DNA from: Muricea muricata
Taxonomy: Eukaryota; Cnidaria; Anthozoa; Malacalcyonacea; Plexauridae
NCBI GenBank assembly: GCA_963855995.1
Contig: OY979716.1
Location: 47,015,213 to 47,079,212, forward strand
Reading direction: 5' to 3'
Length of the DNA: 64,000 nucleotides
The notes under the pieces were generated by a model. The model was not told the origin of the DNA and searched no databases. It saw nothing but the letters and a program-made list of their open reading frames with translations. Each line of letters starts with the position of its first letter. Position 1 is the first letter of the stretch. The position numbers were made by a program, and so were the translations under genes. Positions 49,985-61,811 of the stretch are shown piece by piece.

Positions 49985-50125
49985 AGCGTATTTGTATCGT
50001 TTTCGCGGATACGTGTGGACGCTCGAAAACGCAACGAATGCGGATACGTGTGGACGCGTAAAGTTTTGAATCCGCAACAAAATGTTTGCGGATACAAACG
50101 AATCCGGACATGTGTAGACGGGGCC
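49985..50125. mobile_element. Right terminus of Harbinger 2
   Basis: Reverse complement starts GGCCCCGTCTACACATGTCC and has repeated cacgtatccgca motifs inward, the typical Harbinger TIR style (compare GCCCCGTTTACACTACG at 18661). The left terminus is not found; that side was lost or replaced near 41815-41940. Confidence 0.7.
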
Positions 50126-51397
50126 GAAGACAATATAGCGGTATTAATATCACAAAAAGATAGTAAAAGCACCAACATTTGTTTCAAAGGTCACATGGTA
50201 ATTTTCGCTCTGCTGTTTTGCCAGGCCATATAAATGCAATCGACCCTTCTGTATTCTCTGGCTTCTTGTTTAAGTAGAATGACGGTCATGGTATTGGTAA
50301 TACGCTTGACTTTATTGATTGCGACGAGAGAAGATTTATTGATTACTTTGTGAGAAGACAGGTGCATAGGACGGTAATCGTTGTTAGATGTAGCCGAGCG
50401 TCAAAACTACAATAGTTGAGTTTTTCCTCAGTTGTGCTACTCGCACCAGTATTTCTTTCAAACTCTTCTAACTGTCGCAGAAATGGTGAATCAAACTTCG
50501 GCGTTTCTTTAAAACAATGGCACAGTGGCAGCAAAAGTGTTTGCTTGAGTTTAAATCTACAGTAAATTGCATAAGTTTTCAAGTTCAAAGAGCAAATTTT
50601 CTTTCGACCTTCCTTGTATTAAATATTAATCTTTTGGTGTACTGAATAATTCATTACAAAAAACGCACAAATTCGACAATGCCGATGAGAATATCTTGCT
50701 TCACTCACAACAACAGGAAGTTAGAAAATATTGCATAAAATTTGCATTACTTTACATTCTTTGAAATTACGTAATAGCTATTGTTTCGACAATGAGTCAC
50801 AGTACACGAAATTTGAAGCTGATTCGCACACGCTCAATTTTCCCTTCCTCTAGTTTGAGAGCGTGTGGGTGCAGGCTATGTATGTTAGAATCCTTATACA
50901 GTAGATCACCCCAAATTTCTATCAACGACATTCAATCTTTTTCCAATCATTTACTGGGAAATTTATAAAGTTGCTTTGACTACACCTAATGTCATGAAGG
51001 TCAGAGTGAATCAGATTCAAAATTGATTCGGCTCGTTAATTTCAGTCTACATATTTAATATACTTCAGGCACAAGCGTACAACGTCAATCTGTAGGTAGT
51101 CCGTGCAAAAACTACCACAGTCGCAGCTTACGGCACAACACCAGTATATGTCTGTACATTGGACCACGTCGTTTGAGATACCCTTTCACGTACTTCAGAC
51201 AGAAACTACAACATCTAACCATAGAATACTACCCAACTTACCGTACAACAATATTTGAGATATATGTTTCAAATAGTTCATATACAAACCATTGAACTGC
51301 GTGATGAAGAGTGCTATCAACACAAGACCACCACTGAACTGTGGGAAATTTCATTAAAATATTTATTTATTTCACAAAATGCTGTTTTTTCTTACAG
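50126..51397 (+). other. Intron of cassette 1
   Basis: From 50882 onward the sequence aligns with 56215-56750 (cassette 2 intron). 50126-50881 is extra DNA with only unsupported ORFs. Confidence 0.5.
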
Positions 51398-51523
51398 TAC
51401 CAACAAGTTGTGGTTACTCGAAGTTTCCATGTCATGATGGTCAATGTATTAATCGTGGTTATGTATGCGATGGTAAAAATAGTTGTTATGATGGTAGTGA
51501 CGAAGATTATTGTAACTCAACAG
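51398..51523 (+). CDS. LDL-receptor class A exon, cassette 1
   Basis: 126 nt between a ..tttcttacag acceptor and a GTTGGT donor, phase 1-1, 42 residues. It reads [20 protein letters not shown], then [20 protein letters not shown]. Six cysteines and the calcium-binding acidic signature DGSDE are intact, so it should fold as an LDLa module. These modules bind ligands in extracellular proteins. It differs from the cassette 2 and 3 modules by HDGQ versus HDGR. The donor is weaker than consensus. Confidence 0.9.
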
Positions 51524-53494
51524 GTTGGTTGTTTTACAACTGTTCGCGTTCAAGCACAAACTGCAAACATTTTTCGTTTTTCCTTACGTTTGTGACATGA
51601 CGTTTCCCGTTTGAAACACGGACCGTTAGCGGTTTAAAATGAACGATGGCCGACAAGGGCCACCCACGTCTGCTGCATGGAAGGACAGCTGTGCTGCAAG
51701 AATATGCGACTGTGCTACAAAGAAACACGGCTGTGCTGCATGGTTACATGACCGTGCTGGATAGAAATGCTTCTGTGCTGCAGAGAAATACATCCGTGCT
51801 GCGTAAACTGCATGTGATGTCTGTAAAAATGATACAGAGACACAAATCTTTTCAGTAGAATGTCGTCTGTCAGTAAATGACTTTCTACATGTAAACATCA
51901 ACGTTTCTCTGAGAATTACGCGTCTTAGCTCTAAATCTGCTTGTTCTAAACGAACAAGTAAACATTGTTTTGTATACTGTAATTCCCCCCCCCCCCCCTT
52001 ATTCAATTACTTCTATCTAGCATACGAGGTGAAATAGTTTTATGTCACCACGAGGTCATCGTCGAAAGGTAGGTTTTTGTGCGAATTATTACGAAGAAAG
52101 AGTTTGATTATTGTGTGAACGTATGAACAACGTGAGTCCAAAATACACATAGAAATCGTGCGTTTATTGTGGACAACATTTCCTGGAAAATACAAAATGG
52201 ATTATTACATTTAATGTCCGTAACCCCGGCCTCAAGGACCTCTATATAAATTATATCACTGTGTCGACAAGTTTTGAAATGTTACAATGTTAATCTCGAC
52301 ATTCCTAAGAAAAGTTGTTTTGCCTCATCCGGGAATAAATGATGCTCATCGCCCGAAATAAATTTCCTCGATATAGGGTCTGCCAGGGGTTTTTAGGCAT
52401 ACGGTATATTGTAGTTTTTAAAATCAGGTATATGGTATACTTCCGTTATTCTCGGGTATTAATTAGTACTTTTTGGATTTTCGTAAAATAAAACGCCTAC
52501 ATAAAAGAAAACTTACAAGTATGCAATGCACTTCTAGAGGTCATAGATATTTTAACGAAACTCGCTATGATCCTCATCTACCTGTTACCTTACCTCACGC
52601 GGGATATGATAGTTAGGGTCAATAGTTCTTTCTAGATGTTTTATCCAGGGTGGTCTTACAAAATCAGTTAATAATGTATTTAATTTATATACTTAACTTG
52701 GACTCGATGCTAATCCTTTGAATTTCACATTCAAATGTAATATATTTTATATAAATATTGATAATTTATTAACAATGAGTACTTAATACAGTCTGGACTT
52801 CAACATGTTCTCACAATTCACACAAAATATTTTATTTTAAAGAAAATGTTGCCCACAATGGACGCACGATTTCAATGTTTATATTCTTGTTCGCACATGA
52901 TCAACCGAATATAGAACATTTATTACATAATACACAACACGCTTTAGGAGTGGGTTCACACGACAAGGTGCGTGTTTTATTTTTAACTTCTCTTACATAA
53001 ATTGCTTGGTGAGTAACGTATTCTTAAATTTACGGATGTCACTGTTTTAGCGCTTTAGGTATTACTTCTATTTACATGCTATGAGATACAGATATTCCTC
53101 TCTCTATAAAAATGTAAAGACAAAGTGGTTATCAACATATTAAGAGTGAAGAAAAAAGGAGTACAACCCGGGAGAAACAACACTATATTTTGTATACCTT
53201 AACAAAATTAATGACACGCAGCAGAGACGTTGGACGCGAATTGCTTCTATTGCCTGCACACCCAGTATATGAACAACGTACCTGCTCATGCATAACATGC
53301 ACAATGCACCTATGCGCATGTAGTGCAACCCTGTAATAAATTCATGTATTTTGGACTCACGTCGTACATGCGTTCACACAGTAAAATAAATAAAAAACTC
53401 TTTCTTCGGAATAATTCGGACCAAAACCTACCTTTCTATGATTACCCTGTGCTGACACAATCAGAACTTGCATGATCACATTCCAAACTACATA
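51524..53494 (+). other. Cassette 1 intron with minisatellite
   Basis: Aligns with cassette 2 (56878-59180 plus 61547-61755) and with cassette 3 (62970 onward). Contains a ~21-bp repeat at about 51682-51810 and a C-run near 51985. No other exon is recognised, though conservation across three recent copies cannot separate function from recency. Confidence 0.55.
51682..51810 (+). repeat. 21-bp minisatellite after LDLa, cassette 1
   Basis: About six units of the type gctgtgctgcaaag.aata.g. In one plus frame each reads AVLQEYA / TVLQRNT / AVLHGYM-like heptads. Copies occur at 57030-57166 and 63090-63236. No convincing acceptor or donor frames it. Confidence 0.75.
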
Positions 53495-55656
53495 GGCCGT
53501 GGGCCACTAACGATTTTGGTTTACCGACGTCGCCCAAATTTGCAGAATAAAATATTTCGATATAGACTTACGTTTTGAACTGTGCTGAATTCAATTCTTC
53601 TTGTTCCCAAGTCTGAAACCCCGCAGTTTTCGTGTAAAATAGCATTTAATATTCATGTTTTGAAATTTAAATATACAATAAGCCGCCATTGTTCTATGAT
53701 AAACACATCGTTCAAAATGCGATATTTGGTACCAGTCTCTTCCGCAATGTGATATAAAATAACCTCGAAACTCCTTTTGATGTATAGTTTTTTGTAACGC
53801 TCGGAATGGTAACATACGCAACTGAAAATGGCACAACAAAAATCTACGTTTTTAGACTGAATCTTACTGGGCATTTCAGATCGAATGAGATAAAAAGTGC
53901 TGGTACAGTATTGCTCAATACTGGAAAAAATTGCACTGACTCCCAGAGAAATTTCATAAGCGCGCGCACAGAACTCTATTGCAGTCCCTTGCAGTAGAAA
54001 ATTTCTGAACGGATGACCAAAATTTACCGTATGGGTTCCGACTCATTTTCTCATTCCTCAACAAAACACGTGAAAAAAAAAGCTGTTTTCCAAAGTGTTT
54101 TAAAGCGACAAATTTTAACAGATTTTATCCGGAAGGAGTTAGCGACTTTCGCCAAGCTTTGACTTTACGCAATAAACAATGTTTCTGCTGTGTTTCCGCC
54201 TACGACTCACAACGCATATATGTACGTACCTGTGAACTTTCACTTGTGAAAGACCAGACTACCAGTGAAAAGCTTTTAGTGAAAGTCTGCTGTGAAATTG
54301 TACATAAGACGTCAATCACTGTTTTACGATCAATAGTAACTACGAGGATGAATCCAGTGGCGGATCTAGCGTAAGTCAAAATAAATTACCACATCTCATT
54401 CTAGGATATATTTACATTTTAAAATACCTTCAAAACAACTTCATTGGTTAGATTTTATTCTTTGGAAATTCATAACCTATGACATTGTTATAAAGTTATT
54501 TTGAATTTAACTTGAGCTGCTATAATTTATTTTGACTTACCCTGCATCCGCCACTGAGGATGAAAACATGAGCGATGATGAATAACCCAGTCTGACGTTA
54601 GTTTACGTGCATTCGCACCATATGATTTCTATGATTCGCACCCCCGCCTAAAGACATATTGATATACCAGACATCTGCTAAGACGCGCTCCGTCTGCTGG
54701 GAACCAAAGTTTGACATGCAAGCTAGACTTTCTTAAAACAGTGGAATTGACGTCTTCTATACAACTCCGCAGCAGACTTTCACTAAAAGCTTTTCACTGG
54801 CCTTTCACAAGTTAAAGTTAACAGGTACGTACATATATGGACTAAAACCAATACTAGCCGGCAATTTCAAAAAAATATAATACAAAACAAAATCCAAAGA
54901 TTTGCATCTTGAAAGCCAAAATACGAGTTAAGCAAGAAAATTGGGTAAGTAATATTTCGATCTTATTACAAAATCATCATGATTTGTATTGTGCATAAAT
55001 GGGTTGTGTTTTATCCTTCTGGATAAAATCTGTCAAAATTTGTCGCTTTAAAACACTTTGGAAAGCAGCATTTTTTTTCACGTGTTTTGTTGAGGAATGA
55101 GAAAATGAGTTTGAACCCATGCGGTAAATTTTGGTCATCCGTTCAGAAATTTTCTACTGCATTAGAGTTCTGTGAGCGCGCTTATGAAATTTCTCTGAAA
55201 ATCAGCGCAAATTTTTCCAGTATTGTGCAATACTGTACCAGCACTTTTTATCTTATTCGATCTGAAATGCCCAGTAAGATTCAGTCTAAAAATGTAGATT
55301 TTTGTTGTGTCATTTTCAGTTGCGTATGTTAAGATTCCTAGCGTTATAAAAAACTATACATCAAAAGGAGCTTCGAGGTTATTTTATATCACATTGCGGG
55401 AGAGACTGGTACCAAACATCGCATTGTTGAACGATGTGTTTTTAATAGAACAATGGGGGCTTATTCTATATTTAAATTCAAAACATGAATATTCAATGCT
55501 ATTTTACACAAAAACTGCGGGGTTTTAGACTTGGGAAAAAGAAGAACTGAATTCAGCACAGCTCTAAACGTAAGTCTATATCGAAATATTTCATTCTGCA
55601 AATTTGGGCAACGCGATCGCTTTTCCAGACGATTTTCCCGTGGTCGGCCCACGGCC
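53495..55656. mobile_element. 2.16-kb long-arm foldback element
   Basis: Ends ggccgtgggcc (53495) and ggcccacggcc (55656). Inverted arms run about 53495-54340 and 54730-55656 with landmarks cccaaatttgcagaat, atatcgatatttcg-like, ccccgcagtttt, acactttgg and agcttttagtgaaagtc. A hAT MITE (54355-54556) sits in the loop. The corresponding junction between cassettes 2 and 3 (61751-61760, ctacaccatt) lacks it, so it inserted after or during the tandem duplication. No transposase ORF; mirrored ORFs in both arms are by-products. Confidence 0.85.
54355..54556. mobile_element. hAT-type MITE, copy C
   Basis: About 202 bp with CAGTGGCGGATCTAGCGTA and mirrored ccgccactg ends. The 8-mer aggatgaa lies at 54345-54352 and 54557-54564, with two extra bases (tc) before the left end. 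Same family as 7931-8132 and 29366-29568. Confidence 0.9.
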
Positions 55657-55717
55657 AAAGACCATTCGTCCTGAACGTAGTAAAGCAACTAAACTTTTAT
55701 TATAATTACAATTTTAG

Positions 55718-56023
55718 CTGTTCGACTTCTTGACGGCCCTGACAATGCAACTGGACGAGTGGAGGTCTACTATAACGGCGCATGGAGAAGAGTTTGTGAT
55801 GATAGCTGGGACATGTACGATGCAAGTGTTGTCTGCAGACAATTTGGTTTTCGTTTTGCCCTAGAGGCTAATCGGCGTGCACGTTACGGCCAAGGAACTG
55901 GGCCCATTTTTTTAGCTAATGTACACTGTCGGGGTGATGAGTCAGCACTAATATCATGCAGTTATAGAGAAGTGACATATCAAAGTTGTGAAGACGCTGG
56001 CGTTCGATGTGGAAACATTGGAA
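55718..56023 (+). CDS. SRCR domain exon, cassette 2
   Basis: 306 nt, acceptor ..acaattttag, donor GTACGA, phase 1-1, 102 residues. It starts [20 protein letters not shown] and continues GAWRRVCDDSWDMYDASVVC, RQFGFRFALEANRRARYGQG, VHCRGDESALISC and [10 protein letters not shown]. All six group A cysteines are kept. Relative to cassette 1 it lacks three residues just before EDAGVRC. It differs from cassette 3 at one residue only (AWRRV versus AWGRV), a sign of very recent duplication or gene conversion. Splices in phase to the LDLa at 56752 across a ~730-bp intron. Confidence 0.92.
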
Positions 56024-56751
56024 GTACGATTAATTGAACAAGGATTAATATATATCATTACACAAACAGAAGTCATGTTTTGTTTACAATTTTTTCTAAC
56101 TGCAAAAATCACGAAAAACTTTCACCTGTCAGTTGATGCGTATCAATGATGAATTAAAGCATTTGCTTAGGAATTAATCGCAGCGCACAAAATGAATGTT
56201 ACATTTCACATACAACAAATCATCTCAAATTTCTATCTCGACCACATTCATTTTCCATTTATTCAATAGTAAATTTATAAAACTGCTTTGACAAGGATTT
56301 ATGTCATTTAGATTAGAGTGAATCAGATTCAAAATTGATTCAGCTCGTTAATTTCGGTCTACATGTTTAGTATACTTCAGGCACAAGTAGACAACGTCAA
56401 CATATTGAATAATACTGTCTGCACTGGACCACAACGTTTAAATATCGTGTTTAGGTAGTGCATGCAAAAATTACGACGGCTTATTGTACAATAGCAGTGT
56501 ACTTCTGTACATTGGACCACATCGTTTGAGATACCGTTTCACGCACTTCAGACAGAAACTACAACATCTAACTATAGAATACTACCCAACTTATCGTACA
56601 ACGACGTTTGAGATATGTGTTTCAAATAGTTCATATACAAACCATTGCACTGCGTGATGAAGAGTGCTATCAACACAAGACCACCACTGAACTTTGGAAA
56701 ATTTCATTAAAATATTTATTTATTTTACACAATGCTGTTTTTTCTTTACAG
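56024..56751 (+). other. Cassette 2 intron
   Basis: Nearly identical to 62118-62843 of cassette 3; no exon seen. Confidence 0.6.
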
Positions 56752-56877
56752 TACCAACAAGTTGTGGTTACTCGAAGTTTCCATGTCATGATGGTCGATG
56801 TATTAATCGTGGCTATGTATGCGATGGTAAAAATAGTTGTTATGATGGTAGTGACGAAGATTATTGTAACTCAACAG
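56752..56877 (+). CDS. LDL-receptor class A exon, cassette 2
   Basis: 126 nt, acceptor ..tctttacag, donor GTTGGT, phase 1-1, 42 residues. [20 protein letters not shown] and [10 protein letters not shown] carry all six cysteines and the DGSDE calcium-binding signature. Almost identical to the other two LDLa exons. It follows cassette 2's SRCR exon directly. Confidence 0.92.
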
Positions 56878-59180
56878 GTTGGTTGTTTTACAACTTTTTG
56901 CGTTCAAGCACAAACTGCAAACATTTTTCGTTTTTGTTTACGTTTGTAACGTGACGTTTCATGTTTGAAACACGGACCGTTAGCGGTTTAAAATGTACGA
57001 TGGCCGACAAGGGCCACCCACGTCTGCTGCATGGAAAGACAGCTGTGCTGCAAGAATATGCGACTGTGCTACAAAGAAACACGGCTGTGCTGCATGGTTA
57101 CATGACCGTGCTGGATAGAAATGCGCCTCTGCTGCAGAGAAATGCATCCGTGCTGCGTAAACTGTGAAGTCCGTAAAAATCATACAGAGACACAAATCTT
57201 TTCAGTAGAATGTCGTCTGTCAGCAAATGACTTTCTACATGTAAACATCAACGTTTCTCTGAGAATTACGCGTCTTAGCTCTAAATCTGCTTGTTCTAAA
57301 CGAACAAGTAAACATTGTTTTGTATACTGTAATTCCCCCCCCCCCCTTATTCAATTACTTCTATCTAGCATACGAGGTGAAATAGTTTTATGTCACCACG
57401 AGATCATCATCGAAAGGTAGGTTTTTGTGCGAATAATTGCGAAGAAAGAGTTTGATGTTATATGTAAACAACGAGTTTGAGTGTTTCATCAGGGGATCCA
57501 AACACGAGAAAACGGTATGAAACACAAGCGCGAAGCGCGAGTGTTTTATTGTTTTCGAGTGTTTGGTTCCCCTGATGAAACACTCAAACTCGTTGTTTAC
57601 ATAACATCTCAAACGAAAACATTTCATTGGCTGTTCAATTTATTAAGCGCTAACGGGGGACCTATGAAAGTAATTTGTTTTTGTCTTTGTGAACAATGGA
57701 GATAAGTATTCTACTTCCTGCTTTTGTAAGTTAATTTCTATAGTCCATTGTAAGACAGAAATGTGTAGGGCGTGTAGAATTTATTACAGACCTAGATCAT
57801 TTGAACATGAGCGAAGAGGGAGTAATTAGGATGAATTTGTAATTATGATTTCAGTTATTAGATTAAAACCGTTTTTGATCTAACAACAGTGACGGTATAT
57901 GATTTTTAGCGTGTTTCCTTGGGTATCCAACGTCAATCATGTGACGAATTAGGGCGAGTTCATTCGCTAATTTGCTCATGAATTATTAATGAGTTGGAGA
58001 TTATTGTGTGAACGTAGGAACAACGTGAGTCCAAAATACACATAGAAATCGTGCGTCTATTGTGGACAACCTTTCCTGGAAAATACAAAATACATTATTA
58101 CATTTAATGTCCGTAACCCCGGCCTCAAGCTAGGACCTCTATATAAATTATATCACTGTTTCGACAAGTTTTGAAATGTTACAATATTAATCTCGACATT
58201 CCTAAGAAAAGTTGTTTTGCCTCATCCGGGAATAAACGATGCTCATCGCCCGAAATAAATTTCCTCTATATAGGGTCTGCCAGGGGTTTTTAGGCATACG
58301 GTATATTGTAGTTTTTAAAATCAGGTATATGGTATAGTTCAGTTATTCTCGGGTATTAATTAGTACTTTTTGGATTTTCGTAAAATAAAACGCCTACATA
58401 AAAGAAAACCTAGAAGTATGCATTGCACTTCTAGAAGTCATAGATATTTTAAAGAAACTCGCTATGATCCTCGTCTACCTGTTACCTTGCCTCACGCGGG
58501 ATATGATAGTTAGGGTCAATAGTTCTTTCTAGATGTTTTATCCAGGGTGGTCTTACAAAATCAGTTAATAATGTATTTAATTTATCTACTTAAGTTTGAC
58601 TCGATGCTAATCCTTCCAATTTCACATTCAAATGTAATATATTTTATATAAATATTAATAATTTATTAACAATGAGTACTTAATACAGTCTGGACTTCAG
58701 CATGTTCTCACAATTCATACAAAATATTTTATTTTAAAGAAAATGTTGCCCACAATGGACGCACGATTTCAATGTTTATATTCTTATTCGCACATGCTCA
58801 ACCGAATATAGAACATCTATTACATAATACACAACACGCTTTAGGAGTGGGTTCACACGACAAGGTGCGTGTCTTTATTTTAACTTCTCTTACATAAATT
58901 GCTTGGTGAGTAACGTATTCTTAAATTTACGGATGTCACTGTTTTAGCGCTTTAGGTATTACTTCTATTTACACGCTATGAGATACAGATCTTCCTCTCT
59001 CTATAAAAATCTAAAGACAAAGTGGTAATCAACATATTAAGAGTGAAGAAAAAAGGAGTACAACCCTGGAGAAACAACACTATATTTTGTATACCTTAAC
59101 AAAATTAATGACACGCGGCAGAGACGTTGGACGCGAATTGCTTCTATTGCCTGCACACCCAGTATATGAACAACGTACCT
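56878..59180 (+). other. Cassette 2 intron with minisatellite and insertion
   Basis: Aligns with cassettes 1 and 3. It contains the 21-bp minisatellite (57030-57166), a C-run (57334-57343) and a 545-bp insertion (57457-58001) absent from the other two. Confidence 0.55.
57457..58001. mobile_element. 545-bp insertion with terminal palindrome
   Basis: Cassettes 1 and 3 read gagtttgattattgtg here; in cassette 2 the site is split, with gat repeated at 57454-57456 and 57999-58001. The first 150 bp is a palindrome (gttatatgtaaacaacgagt.. / ..actcgttgtttacataac). No coding content; superfamily not assigned. Confidence 0.75.
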
Positions 59181-59197
59181 GTTCCAGGTTTCCAAAC

Positions 59198-59365
59198 ATG
59201 GCGGAAGGTCATACAAATCAGAGCTCCGCATCGGTCACAAATTCGGACAGCAAAACTAACACATTTGATAACAAAATAGAAAAATCTTCTTTCCTATTCT
59301 ACGATGCAAAGATTTTCACATGGAAGGGCGATCTAAAATCGTTAAAAGCGTTCGTAGCAAGATAA
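59198..59365 (+). pseudogene. LINE ORF1-like N-terminal remnant
   Basis: Begins MAEGHTNQSSASVTNSDSKT and ends FTWKGDLKSLKAFVAR-stop. The last motif is similar to the domain at 28480-28760. The text then jumps straight into the pre-RT linker (KVPWITSDIKKLMNTRDNF), so the rest of ORF1 and the endonuclease have been deleted. Confidence 0.6.
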
Positions 59366-61357
59366 GGCATACACAAAAAGATAAGATCAAACAAAGTCCC
59401 TTGGATTACAAGTGATATAAAGAAACTTATGAATACCAGGGACAATTTTAAACGAAAAGCCATTTTGACAAACAATGAAAATGACTGGTTAAACTTTAAA
59501 ACAACCAGAAACAAAGTAAATATAGAACTAAGAAATGCCAAAAAAGATTACTATTCCTCGAAAATAGCTGGTCAAAAATTTAGTCCAAAGAAAGCTTGGA
59601 AAAGTATAAACAACTTATTAGGTAGGCAAAACAAACCAACTGTGATAAATGAACTACGTGTAGGTGAAAATAATTTAGCAAATCATAAAGATATTGCGGA
59701 GGGTTTTAATGAATGTTTTTCAAATATTGGCCCAAATCTTGCTAGCAACATAGATTCTTCAAGTTACAATTTTGAAACGCATGTCAAAAATGCTAAATCA
59801 GAGTTTGCTGCATTCCAGCATGTTACTGTCAGTCATGTCTCTCGTCTTTTACATGGACTTTCCAGCAATAAAGCAACTGGAATTGATAAAATTTCATGCA
59901 AAATCATTAAATTAGCTGCACCTGTCATTTCAGATTCGTTGACACTTATTTTCAATCGGGCTATGGCTCTATCTGCTTTTCCTGATGAATGGAAAGTGGC
60001 TAGAGTAATTCCTTTGTATAAAAGTGGCCAAAGTAATATCCCTGGAAACTACAGACCAATATCAGTTTTACCAGCCATTAGTAAAATTATGGAGCGAATA
60101 TTATATGATCAACTTTATAGCTATTTAACAAAATTTGAGCTTCTCAGTGATTCCCAATTTGGATTTCGAAAATTTCACTCCACAGCGAGTGCATTATTAG
60201 ACTGTACTAATAAATGGTATGTGAATCTAGACAGAAAAATGTTTAACCTGGTAGTTTTAATTGATCTAAAAAAAGCCTTTGATACTGTTGATCACCAAAT
60301 TTTGTTGAGAAAATTAGAGCTTTATGGAGTAAGGGGACAAGCTTTAACTTTGCTCCGATCGTATCTCTCTAACCGAAATCAGAAGTGCCAAATAAAGAAC
60401 TCCTTTTAATCTGAGCGCCTAATCAAATGTGGTGTACCACAAGGCTCTATCTTAGGGCCATTATTCTTTTTGTTGTACATCAACGATTTGCCTCACTGTC
60501 TAAACAAAACAAAGCCACGGATGTTTGCTGATGGCACAAACCTGATTGCTTCACCAAATTCTTTGAGTGACCTAGAGGCTGCGGCAAATTCTGATTTGGA
60601 GAACCTTAGAAAATGGTTAATAGATAATAAACTTAGCCTCAATGTAGCAAAAACTGAGTTTATGTTGATTGGCTCAAAACCAATGATAAAAAATATCTCT
60701 ACTTCTCATCCAAATGTTTTCATTGAAAATCAACAAATTAAAAAAGTAAACGAATGTAAAACTCTTGGAGTAACAATTGACCAGCATTTATCTTGGAAAC
60801 GTAATACTGACAAAATTTGCAAAAAGGTAACAGCAGGAATCTCTGCTATTCGTCGCATCAAACCATTTGTTGATCAAGATACACTTGTTTTGATATATAA
60901 CGCAATTGTTCGTCCGTACTTTGACTACTGCTGTGAAGTATGGGATGTATTTGGCGAAACTCAATCAAAACGGCTCCAAAAACTGCAAAATAGAGCAGCT
61001 AGAATTATTCTGAATTTAAGCAATGACGTACATCATACGATTGCTTTACATGCTTTGGGCTGGGAGCCACTCCAAACAGAAAGGAAGAAAGCTAAAGCAA
61101 AGATGATGTACAAAGTATTAAACAAAACAGGTCCCAAATCACTCACAAATCTATTTACGTATAAGAGTGAGAAAACTAATTATCACCTTCGGGACATTTC
61201 AAGTGGTCTCTGTTTACCCAAACCACGTACAAATGACATGAAAAAAAGTTTTATGTACGACGGGGCACATCTTTGGAATTCTATACCAAAAGATATTACG
61301 GAAAGCAAGTCGCTTTCTTCCTTTCGAAATAGAATCGCTGCTCATATCAGTGCGTAA
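59366..61357 (+). pseudogene. LINE reverse transcriptase
   Basis: A single frame broken only by TAA at 60407-60409. Linker, then NKATGIDKISCKIIKLAAP, NYRPISVLPAISKIMERILY, SQFGFRKFHSTASALLD, VVLIDLKKAFDTVDH (first catalytic Asp), [20 protein letters not shown], and RMFADGTNL where the usual YADD box is FADG (60524-60535): the second catalytic Asp is Gly. The post-RT segment ends near SLSSFRNRIAAHISA. In this family RT copies element RNA at a nick. The stop and the lost Asp make it dead. Confidence 0.9.
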
Positions 61358-61546
61358 AAACTTGTAGTCATTTACCTGTAAATAATCTAAAACTTTCCTA
61401 TGTCTTAAACTTATATATTTTGTAAATAGCCTATATTATTCCACATGTAAAATTATTTTCTGGCACACACCCCCCGTGGAAATCAGCTGCGGTTGACGGG
61501 GTCAGCGTGTATAAATAAAGTTATACTACTACTACTACTACTACCT

Positions 61547-61811
61547 ACTCATGCATAACATGCACAATGCACCTATGCGCATGTAGTGCAACCCTGTAAT
61601 AAATTCATGTATTTTGGACTCACGTCGTACATGCGTTCACACAGTAAAATAAATAAAAAACTCTTTCTTCGCAATAATTTGGATAAAAACCTACCTTTCT
61701 ATGATTACCCTGTGCTGACATAATCAGAACTTGCATGATCACATTCCAAACTACACCATTCGTCCTGAACGTAGTAAAGCAACTAAACTTTTATTATATT
61801 TACAATTTTAG
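61547..61811 (+). other. Cassette 2/3 junction
   Basis: Resumes the cassette 2 sequence (cf. 53287-53490) and passes at 61755/61756 into the start of cassette 3 (ccattcgtcctgaac, cf. 55662). It is the empty site for the 53495-55656 foldback. Confidence 0.7.

Larger units (their letters stand above)
37373..50881. other. Transposon cluster inserted in cassette 1 intron
   Basis: Cassette 1 aligns with cassettes 2 and 3 up to gcgaacaaaatg (37372) and again from atgttag.. (50882). In the other cassettes these points are adjacent. Everything between is therefore inserted DNA: a RecQ-like fragment, a Gypsy pol fragment, a foldback element, a broken Harbinger, a TTAA element and a full Gypsy. Direct ~60-bp repeats (tttataattaatatgcaag) occur at 37545-37645. 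Confidence 0.8.
59181..61546 (+). mobile_element. CR1/Jockey-like LINE, internally deleted
   Basis: Inserted in cassette 2: cassette 1 reads gtacctgctcatgc uninterrupted (53279-53292), while here tacct occurs at both ends (59176-59180 and 61542-61546). The 3' end is a short UTR, then aaataaagttat and an (ACT)n tail, as in CR1/L2-type LINEs. It carries a short ORF1-like start and a reverse transcriptase; endonuclease and most of ORF1 are missing. Confidence 0.88.

Noticed and set aside
53591-55528. Mirrored ~73-codon ORFs (MPSKIQSKNVDFCC) in the two arms of the foldback
   Set aside because: Explained by the inverted repeat; the right-arm copy has internal stops in that frame and no domain is recognised.
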